Below, in pieces: positions 27,973-38,193 of a DNA stretch of 64,000 bases; position 1 is the first letter of the stretch; each line of letters begins with the position of its first letter. Under the pieces are notes generated by a model. The model saw only the letters and a program-made list of their open reading frames with translations. It searched no databases and was not told the DNA's origin. Position numbers and translations under genes: made by a program. This DNA is from Caulobacter sp. 602-1 (GTDB lineage: Bacteria; Pseudomonadota; Alphaproteobacteria; Caulobacterales; Caulobacteraceae): NCBI RefSeq assembly GCF_003931565.1, contig NZ_RRYI01000001.1, positions 62,001-126,000 of the forward strand, read 5' to 3'.

Positions 27973-28917
27973 CTAAGCGGCGACCGGTTTGCTCGAGGCG
28001 GCCTTCAGCACGGTCAGGTAACCCGGCGCGGTCAGCATGCCCGACGTCAGACCCTTCTTCTCCAGCAGCCGGTGCGCCATCGGCAGGTTCCAGCACGGGG
28101 TGTGCATGAACAGGTGGTGCTCGGCGTGGAAATTGACGTGATAGGGCGCGATCAGGGCGCGCTCGATCCAGTTGGCGTGGGTGGTGCGAGCGTGGCGGAA
28201 CGGGTCGGGCTCGTCCTTGGCCACCAGGGCGTGCTCGGCGATGTTGCGCAGGCGGGTGACCAGCGGGAACCAGGTCGCCATCGGCACGATCCACAGGGCG
28301 AACCAAGCCCACCAGAGGCCGAGCGCCGACAGCACGATCAGGATGCCGAGGTTCCACAGCAGGAACGGCTTCTGCCGGGCCACCTCGCCGGCGAAGATCG
28401 CGCCTTTCGGCTGATCCCCCTTCATTTTGCCCAGCAAAGGCCCGAAGCGCTGCTTGAAGAAGGTTTGGCCGGTCAGGTCGCGGATGATCTTGCGGCGCAG
28501 GCTGGCCCGCGTGGTTGGGAAGGGCGCCGACAGGACGAGGTCCGGGTCCTCGGCCTGCTGGGCGTATTTGTGGTGGGTCAGGTGGTAGGGGCGATAGCTG
28601 GCGAGAGACGCACCGGTCGGGGCGGCGCACAACCACTCGCCCAGCCAGTCATTGACCTTGAGGTTCGGATGCAGCCCGCCATGCGCGGCCTCGTGCATCA
28701 GGATGGCCAGGCCCAGCTGGCGCGCGCCGATCAGCATCACGGCCAGGACGTAGGTCAGCGGGTTGGGAAAGAAGACGAACAGCGCCCCGGCGCCGATTAT
28801 CACCGCCCAGGCGTGGGCGACCATGAAGATCCCGCGCCAGGACGAGCGCGCGGAGATGCGCGTCCATTCGTCGGGCGTGAACAGATCCTGCGGTTTGACG
28901 CGGGGTGCGACGGCCAT
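27973..28917 (-). CDS. Membrane fatty acid desaturase
   Basis: 314 residues with the three histidine boxes of the di-iron desaturase family: HEAAH (75-79), HLTHH (112-116) and HAEHH (264-268). There are hydrophobic segments around 35-72 and 183-215. It introduces double bonds into lipid acyl chains or hydroxylates a related lipid. The start at 28917 (MAVAPRVK) is chosen; an ATG 18 nt upstream is equally unsupported by a ribosome binding site. No redox partner is encoded nearby. Confidence 0.9.
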   Translation of the reverse strand: MAVAPRVKPQDLFTPDEWTRISARSSWRGIFMVAHAWAVIIGAGALFVFFPNPLTYVLAVMLIGARQLGLAILMHEAAHGGLHPNLKVNDWLGEWLCAAPTGASLASYRPYHLTHHKYAQQAEDPDLVLSAPFPTTRASLRRKIIRDLTGQTFFKQRFGPLLGKMKGDQPKGAIFAGEVARQKPFLLWNLGILIVLSALGLWWAWFALWIVPMATWFPLVTRLRNIAEHALVAKDEPDPFRHARTTHANWIERALIAPYHVNFHAEHHLFMHTPCWNLPMAHRLLEKKGLTSGMLTAPGYLTVLKAASSKPVAA

Positions 28918-28983
28918 GGAACGATCATCGCACATTCAGCTTAGGCCTGACAGGATGACCCGACGTCACTTTTTGGAGCCGCC

Positions 28984-29346
28984 ATGCGCCGATTGATCCC
29001 CGCTTTCGTTCTGACCGCCGCCTGCGCCGGCGTCTTCGCCATGGGCGCGACGCCCGCCGCCGCCGCCAGCTTCGACTGCCGCAAGGCCCGCGCCGCCGAC
29101 GAGAAGGCGATCTGCGCCAATCGCGATCTCAACGACCAGGATGTCCGGATGGACCAGCTCTACGGCATCACCCGCCACCTGGTGCCGATGGGCGGGCGCG
29201 GCGCGATCATGGACGACCAGCGCGCGTGGCTGGCGGCGCGCAAGACCTGCGGCGGCAACCGCGCCTGCCTGGCGCGTAGCTACGACAACCGCATTCGCCA
29301 GCTGAACACGGTGATGGAGCGGGTGTACCAGCAAGGGCCATTCTAG
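28984..29346 (+). CDS. Secreted LprI-like (DUF1311) protein
   Basis: 120 residues with a signal peptide ending near PAAAA (about residue 26). The mature part has the family pattern FDCRKARAADEKAICANRDL, then QLYG, then DDQRAWLAARKTCGGNRACL, with four cysteines for two disulfides. Members related to LprI inhibit lysozyme, but most are uncharacterised. Convergent with ubiA, with 3 nt between stops. Confidence 0.83.
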   Translation: MRRLIPAFVLTAACAGVFAMGATPAAAASFDCRKARAADEKAICANRDLNDQDVRMDQLYGITRHLVPMGGRGAIMDDQRAWLAARKTCGGNRACLARSYDNRIRQLNTVMERVYQQGPF

Positions 29347-29349
29347 ACG

Positions 29350-30285
29350 TCAGAACCGCACGCCCGGCTTCCACAGTCCGGCGACCAGTCCCGCGAACAC
29401 GATCAGTCCCGCCACGGCGTTGGACTTGAACAGCTTCAGCGCGCCTTGGCCGTCGTCGATGCGGACGGCGGCCGCTTGGCGCGACAGGTGCAGGGCGAAC
29501 AAGGCGGCCAAGGGCAGGAACAGCGGCCCGATGTTTCCGACCCAGCCGGCCGCGACCACGCAGACGAAGCTCGCCAGGTAGAAGCCCGCCACGCCAATCT
29601 GGACGTGGTCGCCCAGGCGTCGGGTCGAGGACTTGATGCCGGCCAGGGCGTCGTCCTCGATGTCCTGGATGGCGTAGATCGTGTCGTAGCCCAGGGTCCA
29701 GAAGACGCCCGAGGCGTAGAGCAGGGCGGCCGACCAGGACAGGTGGTGAGTCGCGGCGGCGTAGCCCAGCAGGGCGCCCCAGTTGAAGGTCAGGCCCAGC
29801 CAGGCCTGAGGCCACCAGGTGATCCGCTTCATGAACGGATAGCCCGCCACCAGGCCCAGCGACAGCACGCCCAGCCCGATCGCCACCCAGCCCAGGGTCA
29901 GCAGGATCATCAGGCTGACCAGGCTGCAGCCGATCAGGAACAGCCAGGCCTGCTTGACGGTGATCAGCCCTGCCGGGATCGGCCGCATGGCGGTGCGGGC
30001 CACCTGGGCGTCGAAGTCGCGGTCGACGATGTCGTTGAACGCGCAGCCGGCCGCCCGCATCAGAGCCGCGCCGACGAACACCGCGAGAAGCAACAGCGGG
30101 TTGGGCCAGCGGCCCTGCTCGGCGGCCGCCAGGGCGATGCCTTGCCAGCCCGGCAGCATCAGCAGCCAGATCCCCGCCGGCCGGTCGAAGCGTCCCAGCT
30201 TCAGCCAAGGGCGCAGGCGCTCCGGCGCGTGGCGGTCGACCCAGTTGGTCGCGACGGCGTCGGGGAGAACGGTGGTGGCGGTCAT
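29350..30285 (-). CDS. ubiA: 4-hydroxybenzoate polyprenyltransferase
   Basis: 311 residues with eight to nine membrane helices. It attaches the polyprenyl tail to 4-hydroxybenzoate in ubiquinone synthesis. Both Asp-rich motifs are present: NDIVDRDFD near residue 80 and the YAIQDIEDD motif near 205. The frame stays open upstream, but the conserved N-terminus begins at the ATG 30283-30285 (MTATTVLPDAV, then RPWLKLGRFDRPAGIWLL). No strong ribosome binding site. Confidence 0.94.
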   Translation of the reverse strand: MTATTVLPDAVATNWVDRHAPERLRPWLKLGRFDRPAGIWLLMLPGWQGIALAAAEQGRWPNPLLLLAVFVGAALMRAAGCAFNDIVDRDFDAQVARTAMRPIPAGLITVKQAWLFLIGCSLVSLMILLTLGWVAIGLGVLSLGLVAGYPFMKRITWWPQAWLGLTFNWGALLGYAAATHHLSWSAALLYASGVFWTLGYDTIYAIQDIEDDALAGIKSSTRRLGDHVQIGVAGFYLASFVCVVAAGWVGNIGPLFLPLAALFALHLSRQAAAVRIDDGQGALKLFKSNAVAGLIVFAGLVAGLWKPGVRF

Positions 30286-30418
30286 GTGGCGAGGCTTACC
30301 GCGCAAACCGCGCGGAATCCCATAGGGAAGATCGATCTCGCCGAGAGAAACAATCAATTGGATTTGTGGGGGCGATGAGGTCAAGGTCTTTTGCAAGTCA
30401 TTCGCAGGAGCGACAATT

Positions 30419-30664
30419 ATGACCACCGCCGCAATCCGTCTCTCCGGCTGGAGCCTGCTGCTGGCCGGCGTCGGCGCCGGCATCGTCCTGCCCCACCCTG
30501 TGACCACCCGCCTGTGGACCGCCGCCGGCAAGCTGTTCGCCCTCGCTGGCGACCACGGCATGGTGGCGCGGCTGACCTCGGCCACCAAGTTCGGCCCGAA
30601 GATCCGGCGCGGCCTGAACAGCCGTCCGCCGCGCCGCGTGGGCGGGGTGGCGGAGGCGTTCTAA
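30419..30664 (+). CDS. Small protein with one hydrophobic segment, unknown
   Basis: 81 residues. One hydrophobic segment (about 8-25, GWSLLLAGVGAGIVLPHP) is followed by a basic, Arg-rich C-terminus. AGGAG about 8 nt before the ATG supports translation. No family recognised. Followed 38 nt later by the DUF454-like gene and then the ABC exporter, all on the same strand. Confidence 0.65.
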   Translation: MTTAAIRLSGWSLLLAGVGAGIVLPHPVTTRLWTAAGKLFALAGDHGMVARLTSATKFGPKIRRGLNSRPPRRVGGVAEAF

Positions 30665-30702
30665 GGCTTCCGAGCGCGAACGCGACGCGTTAGCTTGGGC
30701 GC

Positions 30703-30999
30703 ATGACTCCTGAACCCGCCCGCAAGCCGCGCCGCCGCCTGAGCCGCGTCGAGCGCTGGGTGCTGGATGGCCTGGGCGGGGCGCTGCTGGCGACCGGCGC
30801 TGTGGGGATCGTCACGCCGGGCATGCCGACCACGGTGTTCTGGATCGGCGCGGTGCTGTGCTTCCTGAAGACCCGCCCCCACGCCGTGCGGCCGATGCTG
30901 CGCGTGCCGGTGGTCGGGCCGGCGATTGTCTGGTTTCTGCGATGGCGACCGTTCGGCGGCGGGCGCAAGCGTAAGCGTCGGGCCAAACGACAGGGCTGA
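30703..30999 (+). CDS. YbaN/DUF454-like inner membrane protein
   Basis: 98 residues. It shows the DUF454 hallmark of a first membrane helix followed by VGIVTPGMPTTVFWIGAVLCF (the LP-T-P-F equivalent), and a positively charged C-terminus (GGGRKRKRRAKRQG). Two membrane helices predicted. Function of the family is unknown. It is 31 nt ahead of the ABC exporter. Confidence 0.8.
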   Translation: MTPEPARKPRRRLSRVERWVLDGLGGALLATGAVGIVTPGMPTTVFWIGAVLCFLKTRPHAVRPMLRVPVVGPAIVWFLRWRPFGGGRKRKRRAKRQG

Positions 31000-31030
31000 C
31001 TATGGGGCGGGAAACCCCTATCTCCCCGCC

Positions 31031-32824
31031 ATGACCGACGCTTTCGAGGACGAAGACGAGATCGGCGCCCGCAAGCGCGCGCTGTCCAACCGCCAGGTGC
31101 TGGGCTTCGTGGCTCGGTTCTGGAAGCGGCGGCCGGTGCTGTTCGGCTTCGGCGTCAGCCTGACCCTGGTGGCGATCGCCTTCGACCTGGCCTTGCCCTA
31201 CGCTTCGGGCCACCTGGTCGACACCGTCACCAGCAAGCCGCGCGGCGACACCAGCGCCTGGTCGGCCCTGGCGATGTTCATCGGCGTCTATTTCGCCTTC
31301 GCGGTGATCCGCAACATCGCCCACCGGTTCTGGATCCCGCTGGCGGCCCGGAACATGGAGGAGATGACCAACGAGGGCTTCGCCAAGGTCCAGGCCTTCT
31401 CGTCGGACTGGCACGCCGACAGCTTCGCCGGCGCGACCGTGCGCAAGCTGACCCGGGCCATGTGGGGCTATGACAGCGTCACCGACGCGGTGACCATCTG
31501 GCTGGGGCCGGGGATCATCGTGCTGGTCGGCCTGTCGATCGGCATGCTGCTGCGCCAGCCCCTGGCGGGCGCGGTGTCGCTGGTGGTGGTCGTGGCCTAT
31601 CTGTCGGTAAACCTGTGGATCACCGAGCGCTATGTGCGGCCCAGCAACCTGCGCTCCAACGCCCTGGACTCCCAGATCGGCGGGGCCCTGGCCGACGCCG
31701 TGACCTCCAACCCGACCGTCAAGAGCTTCGGCGCCGAACAGCGCGAGGCCGCGCGCCTGGCCGAGGTCACCGCCGCCTGGCGTGACGCGGTCATGGTCAC
31801 CTGGAGCCGCTTCACCGACGTCTGGCTGGGCCAGAACCTGCTGCTGGTCGTGCTGCAGGCGGGCCTGACCGGCGCGATGGTCTGGGGCTGGGCCAAGGGC
31901 ACGGCCACGCCGGGCGACGTCGCCTTCGCCATCACCGCCTTCATGCTGATGAGCGGCTATCTGCGGAACCTGGGCGAGAATATCCGCATGCTGCAGAAGG
32001 GCATCGACGACACCGAGGACGTCGCCGCCTGGACGCGCCTTGAGCCGCAGATCGCCGACGCCCCTGGCGCGCCGGACTTCAAGCCGGGCGCGGGCGCGAT
32101 CGAGTTCAAGGACGTGACCTTCCGCTACAAGGCGGCCGGCGCGCCGCTCTACGACCACTTCTCCCTGAAGATCGCGCCCGGCGAGCGGGTGGCGCTGGTC
32201 GGGCCGACGGGCTCGGGCAAGTCGACCTTCGTCAAGCTGGTCCAGCGCCTGCACGACCTGCAGGACGGGGCGGTGATCATCGACGGCCAGGACGTTTCGC
32301 AAGTGACGCAGGCCAGCTTGCGCCGCGCCATCGCGGTGGTGCCGCAGGATCCGGCCCTGTTCCACCGCTCGCTCTACGAGAACATCGCCTACGGCCGTCC
32401 CGGCGCGACCCGCGAGGAGGTCGAGGCGGCGGCGAAGAAGGCCCGCGCCCACGACTTCATCCTGCGCCTGCCCAAGGGCTACGACACCCTGGTGGGCGAG
32501 CGGGGCGTCAAGCTGTCGGGCGGCGAGCGCCAGCGCGTGGCCATCGCGCGCGCCTTCCTGACGGACGCGCCAATCCTGGTCCTGGACGAGGCGACCTCCT
32601 CGCTGGACGTCGAGACGGAAGGTCAGGTCCAGGCCGCCGCCGAGGCGCTGATGGAGGGGCGCACGACCATCGTGATCGCCCACCGCCTGTCGACCGTGCG
32701 CGGCGCCGACCGCATCCTGGTCTTCCAGGGCGGCCGCGTCGTCGAGGAAGGCCGCCATGCCGAGCTGGCGGCGGGGGGCGGGGTCTATGCCCGGTTGAAC
32801 GCGATCAGCGCGGGCGTGGCGTAG
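31031..32824 (+). CDS. ABC-type exporter, fused membrane and ATPase domains
   Basis: 597 residues. There are six membrane helices in about residues 30-320 and an ATPase domain from about 345: Walker [10 protein letters not shown], signature LSGGERQ, Walker [10 protein letters not shown] and the H-loop IAHRLST. It works as a homodimer exporting a lipid, peptide or drug-like substrate. The cytoplasmic N-terminal 28 residues are acidic/basic mixed. It ends exactly at the base before the stop codon of the convergent DUF4153 gene. Substrate cannot be inferred. Confidence 0.93.
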   Translation: MTDAFEDEDEIGARKRALSNRQVLGFVARFWKRRPVLFGFGVSLTLVAIAFDLALPYASGHLVDTVTSKPRGDTSAWSALAMFIGVYFAFAVIRNIAHRFWIPLAARNMEEMTNEGFAKVQAFSSDWHADSFAGATVRKLTRAMWGYDSVTDAVTIWLGPGIIVLVGLSIGMLLRQPLAGAVSLVVVVAYLSVNLWITERYVRPSNLRSNALDSQIGGALADAVTSNPTVKSFGAEQREAARLAEVTAAWRDAVMVTWSRFTDVWLGQNLLLVVLQAGLTGAMVWGWAKGTATPGDVAFAITAFMLMSGYLRNLGENIRMLQKGIDDTEDVAAWTRLEPQIADAPGAPDFKPGAGAIEFKDVTFRYKAAGAPLYDHFSLKIAPGERVALVGPTGSGKSTFVKLVQRLHDLQDGAVIIDGQDVSQVTQASLRRAIAVVPQDPALFHRSLYENIAYGRPGATREEVEAAAKKARAHDFILRLPKGYDTLVGERGVKLSGGERQRVAIARAFLTDAPILVLDEATSSLDVETEGQVQAAAEALMEGRTTIVIAHRLSTVRGADRILVFQGGRVVEEGRHAELAAGGGVYARLNAISAGVA

Positions 32825-34615
32825 TCACTTCTTGTCGGGGTTGACACCGCCGTCCCTCGGCGGAGCGGCCGCCGCGCCGCTGGCCTGGCAGTCCTTGCTC
32901 GCGGGCTGGAGGGACAGGCGCCGACCATCGAGGATCAGGTCGCGACGGGTGACGGGCTCGCCCAGCGCGGGCGGGCCCCCCTTCATCCAGGTTTCGAGGT
33001 CATAGCTCTCGCAACCCGCCATGGCGATCGCGGTGAGGCTCCAGGTGTGATCCGCGCCTTCCGAGAACACCTTCAGGCGGTCGCCCTCGGCCAGCAGGAC
33101 CTCGTCCCTACCGTCGGCGTCGACATCGGCGATCAGGGCCGGACACTGCATGGCCGCGCCAGTGCAGTTCGAGCCCGACGGCTTCGACCAGTCCTGCGTG
33201 GTGAAGCTCTTGGGCAGAGTCTTGCCAACCGGATAGACAGCCATAGCCTTGAAATTGGGGCGCGCTTCGCTGGCGGCGTAGCGCTTCTCCGTACTGGCGG
33301 CGGCCTCGCCAGCACGCCTGGCGACTTCGGCGTCGGGGTGGGCCTTCAGGCGGTCGAGCGCCAGCCGCCCGTACCGTCCGCTGTCGAAACGCAGGAACTG
33401 GAAGTCGAACTTCGCGGCTGTGACCTTGGCGCCCTCCAGCCGCTTGACCTGGCTCTCCACCGATAGGCGCGCCGGATCGGCGATCGGGGTGAACAGGGCG
33501 AGCAGCAGCAGCACCGAGAGGGCGGCCATGATCAGATTGGTCGGCTCCAGGGTCTTCATCCACGGACCGGGCCTCAGGGCGGCGATCGCATAGCCGATGG
33601 TGAAGCCGATCGCCACCACCAGATAGGCGCCGGCGACCACCCGGTCGGGCGTCAGGCCGTACTGGTCGACCCGCAGCCACAGGGCGTAGGCGGCCAGGAT
33701 CACGATCGGAATCAGCAGCAGGCCGGCGATCCGCGCCGCCCAGCGCGGGATCGTCGAGGGCGGCTCGACCCCGTCCTGATAGGCCGCGTTGACCAGGATG
33801 ATCAGGGCGGCGGCGGCCGACAGCAGCAGGGACGCGGCGGCCTTGGTGCCCCACAGCGGGGCCAGGCCCGTGAAGGGCAGGGTGGCCAGGAACCCGCCGG
33901 CGATCACCACCATCAGCGGCGACAGCCAGGCCAGCAGGGTCAGGCCGACCGTGCGCACGCCGCGCACCAGGCCGGCGCGGGCTTCGGTCAACTGCACGGC
34001 CATGTGGACGGCGGCGGCGAACATCAGGCCGGTAGCCGGGAAGGCGAAGGCGGTCTCGCCGATCAGCTTCTGGATCGCCTGGACGCCGATCAGCTTGAAC
34101 AGCGCTCCCGCCAGGAACAGCAGCAGCCAGAAGGCCCCGGTGAAAGCCAGCGACAGGAACAGCCGGATCAGGTTGGTGAAGGCCAGGTCGAAATAGTCCG
34201 CATAGGGCGCGACCGGCTTGCGGGCGGCGTCGGCCGGCTGGACCAGGTGATGGGCGATGAACAGCAAGGCGGCCGCGGCGATGAAGATCGGCGGCGACAG
34301 AGGGCCCGCGCCCAGGCGTTGAGGCTCGGCTCCGGTCCAGGCGGCGTGGACGGCCAGGACCGCGGTCAGGCCGGTCGCGAGGACGGTCCAGGCGATCAGC
34401 GCCGCGCGTCGCATGGCCGACAGCGCGGCCAGCGGAATCATCGGGACCATCAGGGCGCAGACCAGCAGGGGCGCATAGAGCATCGGTACGGTCGCCGGCC
34501 AGGCCTTCGACTCGTCGGCCTTCTGCAGCAGGAAGAGGGCGATCCCCTGAGCCAGGCCGATGGCCAGGCGCGTCGCCGCCGTCTTTCGCGCCGTCATGGC
34601 GTCGGTCGAGCTCAT
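32825..34615 (-). CDS. DUF4153-type multi-helix membrane protein with extracytoplasmic tail
   Basis: 596 residues. About 11 hydrophobic helices fill the first 385 residues, in the pattern of DUF4153 proteins (FDLAFTNLIRLFLSLAFTGAFW). The remaining 200 residues are soluble and contain DVDADGRDEVLLAEGDRL, a Ca-binding FG-GAP-like signature, and four cysteines. The tail would lie outside the cytoplasm if the helix count is odd. Role unknown. Confidence 0.8.
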   Translation of the reverse strand: MSSTDAMTARKTAATRLAIGLAQGIALFLLQKADESKAWPATVPMLYAPLLVCALMVPMIPLAALSAMRRAALIAWTVLATGLTAVLAVHAAWTGAEPQRLGAGPLSPPIFIAAAALLFIAHHLVQPADAARKPVAPYADYFDLAFTNLIRLFLSLAFTGAFWLLLFLAGALFKLIGVQAIQKLIGETAFAFPATGLMFAAAVHMAVQLTEARAGLVRGVRTVGLTLLAWLSPLMVVIAGGFLATLPFTGLAPLWGTKAAASLLLSAAAALIILVNAAYQDGVEPPSTIPRWAARIAGLLLIPIVILAAYALWLRVDQYGLTPDRVVAGAYLVVAIGFTIGYAIAALRPGPWMKTLEPTNLIMAALSVLLLLALFTPIADPARLSVESQVKRLEGAKVTAAKFDFQFLRFDSGRYGRLALDRLKAHPDAEVARRAGEAAASTEKRYAASEARPNFKAMAVYPVGKTLPKSFTTQDWSKPSGSNCTGAAMQCPALIADVDADGRDEVLLAEGDRLKVFSEGADHTWSLTAIAMAGCESYDLETWMKGGPPALGEPVTRRDLILDGRRLSLQPASKDCQASGAAAAPPRDGGVNPDKK

Positions 34616-34715
34616 CCGGCGTCTCCCCTTGTCGGCCTCAGACCATCACGCCCGCGCGCGGTTGTGAAGCTTCCCCGCTTGGCTTAGCAATTTCTCCCTC
34701 TTTGGAGGGGTAGTA

Positions 34716-36212
34716 ATGAAACAGCTTTTCCGGGCCGGCGTCGCGGCCCTTCTCGTCACGGCGGTGCTTGGCGGCGCGCCGGCCCTGGCCCAGGACAAGG
34801 GCGGCGACAAGCCGGCCGCCGAGGCCAAGTCCGACCTGCCGGCGTTTCCGGCCGACAAGTCCGTCAAGCAGACGGCGACGATCGGCGGCAAGGTGGTCGC
34901 GTACACCGCGACCGTCGGCGTGCTGCCGGTGCGCGACGAGAAGGGCAAGAAGGTCGCCGAGGTGGTCTACACCTCGTACATCGTCGACGGCCCGCGTGAT
35001 CCCAACCGCCCCATCACGGTCGCCTTCAACGGCGGCCCTGGCGCGGCCTCGGTCTATCTGAACTTCGCCCTGGGCCCCAAGCGCGTGCAGTTCGGCGCCG
35101 AGGGCGACAGCCCCTCCTCATTCAGCAAGCTGGAAGACAATCCCGCCAGCTGGCTGGACTTCACCGACCTGGTGTTCATCGACCCGGTCGGCACCGGCTT
35201 CTCGCGCTCGCTGGTCGGCGAGGACGAGACCAAGAAGCGCTTCTATGGCGTCAAGCAGGACATCGACTACCTGTCGCGCATCGTCTTCGACTACCTGGTC
35301 AAGACCGAGCGCCTGGCCTCGCCCAAGTACCTGGTCGGCGAAAGCTATGGCGGCTTCCGCGGCCCGCGCCTGGCCTATGAGCTGCAGACGGACCTCGGCG
35401 TCGCCGTGAAGGGCGTCGTGCTGGTCTCGCCGCTGCTGTCCAGCGCCGGCCGCGCCAGCCAGGAGGTCTCGCCCCTGCCGGCCATGTGGACCCTGCCGTC
35501 CATCGCCGCCGCCAAGCTGGAGCGCGACGGCAAGCTGACGCCCGAGACCATCAAGGCCGTCGAGGACTATACGCGCGGCGAATACATGGTCGACCTGATG
35601 AAGGGCTCGGACCCCGCCGCCCTGGACCGTCTGACGACCAAGGTCTCGGCCATGACGGGCCTGGATCCGACCTATGTCCGCCGCGCTGGCGGCCGCCTGG
35701 AAACCCAGTCGTTCCTGCGCGAGGTGTTCCGTGACAAGGGGCGCCTGGGCAGCCGCTACGACAGCAACGTCACCGCGCTGGATCCCTTCCCCAACGCGCC
35801 CGAGCAGGAGGTCAACGACCCGATCCTCGACGCGATCATCGCGCCGACCACCAGCGCCATTGTCGACTTCACCACCCGCGTCGTCGGCTGGAAGCCCGAG
35901 GCCCGCTACGAGGCCCTGTCGGGCAACGTCAACCGCCTGTGGGATCGGGGTCGCGGCGCCGATACCGAATCGGTCACCGACCTGCGCAAGGTCGTCTCGG
36001 TCGATCCGAAGCTGAAGGTGCTGATCGTGCACGGCTACAACGACCTGTCGTGCCCGTTCTTCGCCTCGCGCCTGATCGTCGACGCCATCCCGGCGACGGC
36101 CAATGGTCGCGTGACCCTGGCCAACTATCCGGGCGGGCACATGTTCTACAGCCGCCCCGACAGCGGCGCCGCGTTCCGCCGGGACGTCATGGCGCTGTAC
36201 GCCGGGAAATAA
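34716..36212 (+). CDS. Secreted serine carboxypeptidase-like protein (S10)
   Basis: 498 residues with a signal peptide ending near ALAQ (about 26). S10 features: FNGGPGAASVYL (oxyanion region), the nucleophile GESYGG, LIVHGYNDLSCPF (Asp) and YPGGHMFY (His). It removes C-terminal residues from peptides in the periplasm or outside. TTTGGAGGGG at 34701-34710 precedes the ATG; CCCTC at 34696-34700 could pair with it and weaken translation. Confidence 0.92.
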   Translation: MKQLFRAGVAALLVTAVLGGAPALAQDKGGDKPAAEAKSDLPAFPADKSVKQTATIGGKVVAYTATVGVLPVRDEKGKKVAEVVYTSYIVDGPRDPNRPITVAFNGGPGAASVYLNFALGPKRVQFGAEGDSPSSFSKLEDNPASWLDFTDLVFIDPVGTGFSRSLVGEDETKKRFYGVKQDIDYLSRIVFDYLVKTERLASPKYLVGESYGGFRGPRLAYELQTDLGVAVKGVVLVSPLLSSAGRASQEVSPLPAMWTLPSIAAAKLERDGKLTPETIKAVEDYTRGEYMVDLMKGSDPAALDRLTTKVSAMTGLDPTYVRRAGGRLETQSFLREVFRDKGRLGSRYDSNVTALDPFPNAPEQEVNDPILDAIIAPTTSAIVDFTTRVVGWKPEARYEALSGNVNRLWDRGRGADTESVTDLRKVVSVDPKLKVLIVHGYNDLSCPFFASRLIVDAIPATANGRVTLANYPGGHMFYSRPDSGAAFRRDVMALYAGK

Positions 36213-36279
36213 GGGCAAGCGATGTCGGCGGGGGACCGTCCCGGACGTTCTTTGGTCCAAGCGATCTGAGGAGCACCCG

Positions 36280-36663
36280 ATGATGAAGCCCCCCGCCGCG
36301 TCCATCGACGACTATCTGTCCAAGCTGCCCGCCGAGCAGCGCCTGGCCCTCGAGACCCTGCGCGGCCAGATCCGCGCGGTGGTCCCGCAGGCCGAGGAGA
36401 CGATCAGCTACGGCCTGCCGACCTTCAAGCTGAACGGCAATCTCGTGCATTTCGGCGCGGCCGCCAGGCATTGCGCCTTCTATCCGGGCGCGGTGATCGA
36501 GGCGTTCGCCGAGCGCCTGGCCGGGTTCGAAACCGCCAAGGGCACGATCCGCTTCCAGCCCGAAAACCCGCTGCCGCCGGAGCTTGTCCGGGACATCGTC
36601 TCGTTTTGCGTGGCGCGAAATCTCGAGATCGCCGCAGAGCGGGCGGCGCGAAAGGCGCGCTAA
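36280..36663 (+). CDS. DUF1801 (YdhG-like) protein
   Basis: 127 residues with the family features SIDDYLSKLPAEQRLALETLRGQI, ETISYGLPTFKLNGNLVHFG and CAFYPGAVIEAF. The fold is alpha/beta, with no known enzyme activity. Its stop shares a 4-nt CTAA overlap with that of the convergent ppk2. Preceded by GAGGAG about 8 nt before the ATG. Confidence 0.85.
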   Translation: MMKPPAASIDDYLSKLPAEQRLALETLRGQIRAVVPQAEETISYGLPTFKLNGNLVHFGAAARHCAFYPGAVIEAFAERLAGFETAKGTIRFQPENPLPPELVRDIVSFCVARNLEIAAERAARKAR

Positions 36664-37421
36664 CGCGCCAGCCGCCCATCCTTCAGGGCCGCCGGTTCGA
36701 ACGAGAAGATCACGCTGGGATCCGGCTTGGCCACGCCCTTGGCCAGTTTCTTGTCGCCGGCCGCGTGCAGCAGCCAGCGGATGACGTTGAGCCGGGCTTC
36801 CTTCTTGTGGTCGGCGCGCACGCAGATCCACGGCGCGACGTCGCTGTGGGTGCGCATGAACATCTCGTCGCGGGCCTTGGTGTAGTCGTCCCACTTTTCC
36901 TCGGCGACCTTGTCCAGGTCGCTGGTCTTGAACGCCTTCAGCGGGTCCTCGCGGCGGGCCTTCAGGCGCTGAGCCTGCTCCTCGCGGCTGATGTCGAGCC
37001 AGAACTTGACGTAGCGCAGGCCGTTCTCGACCAGCATCCGCTCGAAGGCGGGCACGTCGCGCAGGAACTGCTCCTGCTGCTCGGGCGTGGAGAAGTCCAT
37101 CACTCGCTCGACCCCGGCGCGATTGTACCAGGAGCGGTTGAAGATCACCGCCTCGCCGCAGGCCGGCAGGTAGTCGACATAGCGCTGGAAGTACCACTCG
37201 CTGCGCTCGCGGTCGTTGGGCTTGGGCAGGGCCACGACCGTGGTGGCGCGCTTGGACAGGTGCTCGGTGACCCGCGCGATCGTGCCGTCCTTGCCGGCGG
37301 CGTCGCGGCCCTCGAAGACCACCAGGATCTTCCAGCTGTCCTTGATCGCCTTCTTCTGCATGGCGATCAGGGCCAGCTGAAGCTGGGCGAGTTCGTTCTC
37401 GTAGTCGTCGTGCTTGCTCAT
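36660..37421 (-). CDS. ppk2: Polyphosphate kinase 2
   Basis: 253 residues of the single-domain PPK2 class, which moves phosphate between polyphosphate and nucleotides. The Walker A-like loop EGRDAAGKDGTI, the lid Arg-rich segment (LPKPNDRERSEWYFQRY), and FNRSWYNRAGVERV are all present. Length and motifs fit class I enzymes, which phosphorylate nucleoside diphosphates. Likely works with nucleotide pools under stress. Confidence 0.94.
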   Translation of the reverse strand: MSKHDDYENELAQLQLALIAMQKKAIKDSWKILVVFEGRDAAGKDGTIARVTEHLSKRATTVVALPKPNDRERSEWYFQRYVDYLPACGEAVIFNRSWYNRAGVERVMDFSTPEQQEQFLRDVPAFERMLVENGLRYVKFWLDISREEQAQRLKARREDPLKAFKTSDLDKVAEEKWDDYTKARDEMFMRTHSDVAPWICVRADHKKEARLNVIRWLLHAAGDKKLAKGVAKPDPSVIFSFEPAALKDGRLAR

Positions 37422-37467
37422 GCGCGGAGCCTACCCCCGGAAAGAGGAGTTGCGCTAGAAGAGCCGC

Positions 37468-38184
37468 ATGATCCGTCTTTTCGTTCCCAACGATCTCTCC
37501 GCCGGGGCCGGCGTCGTCCCCACCGTCGACCAGTCGCGCTATCTGACATCGGTGATGCGTCTGGGCGTCGGGGCCGAGGTGGCGCTGTTCAACGGCCGTG
37601 ACGGCGAGTGGCGCGCGGCCATCATCGAGTCGACCAAGCGCGGCTGCCTGCTGAAGGCCGAGGAACAGACCCGGCCAATGGAGACCGGGCCCGACCTCGA
37701 TCTGATCATCGCCATGGTCAAGCGCGGCCGGGTCGAGACCATCGTCGAGAAGGCCGCCGAGCTCGGGGCGCGGCGGGTGCGGCTGACCGTCACCCGCCGC
37801 ACCAACGTCGATTTCGTCAAGCTCGGCCGCCTGGACGCCATCGCCATGGAGGCCGCCGAGCAGACCGGCCGCCTGGACGTGCCCGAGGTCGCCGACCCGG
37901 TGAAGCTGGACAAGATTCTCGACGACTGGGATTCGGCCCGGCGCCTGGTGTTCTGCGACGAGGGCGGCGATGCGAAGCCGGCGATCGAAGCGCTGGCGGG
38001 AACAGGCGCGCCTGCGGCCATCCTGATCGGTCCGGAAGGCGGGTTCGCGCCTGAGGAACGCGAGCGGCTGCGGGGACTTTCCTTCGTCACGCCGGTGTCG
38101 CTCGGCCCTCGCATCCTGCGGGCCGATACCGCCGCGATCTCGGCCATGACCCTCTGGCAGGCGGCCGCTGGGGATTGGCGGTAA
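37468..38184 (+). CDS. rsmE: 16S rRNA (uracil1498-N3)-methyltransferase
   Basis: 238 residues. There is a PUA-like N-terminal domain and a C-terminal SPOUT knot: IGPEGGFAPEERERL and LGPRILRADTAAISAM, the two loops that bind SAM. Also KRGRVETIVEKAAELG. It methylates U1498 of 16S rRNA in the assembled small subunit. Often next to gshA in alphaproteobacteria, as here (gshA starts 133 nt later). Confidence 0.95.
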   Translation: MIRLFVPNDLSAGAGVVPTVDQSRYLTSVMRLGVGAEVALFNGRDGEWRAAIIESTKRGCLLKAEEQTRPMETGPDLDLIIAMVKRGRVETIVEKAAELGARRVRLTVTRRTNVDFVKLGRLDAIAMEAAEQTGRLDVPEVADPVKLDKILDDWDSARRLVFCDEGGDAKPAIEALAGTGAPAAILIGPEGGFAPEERERLRGLSFVTPVSLGPRILRADTAAISAMTLWQAAAGDWR

Positions 38185-38193
38185 AAATATATG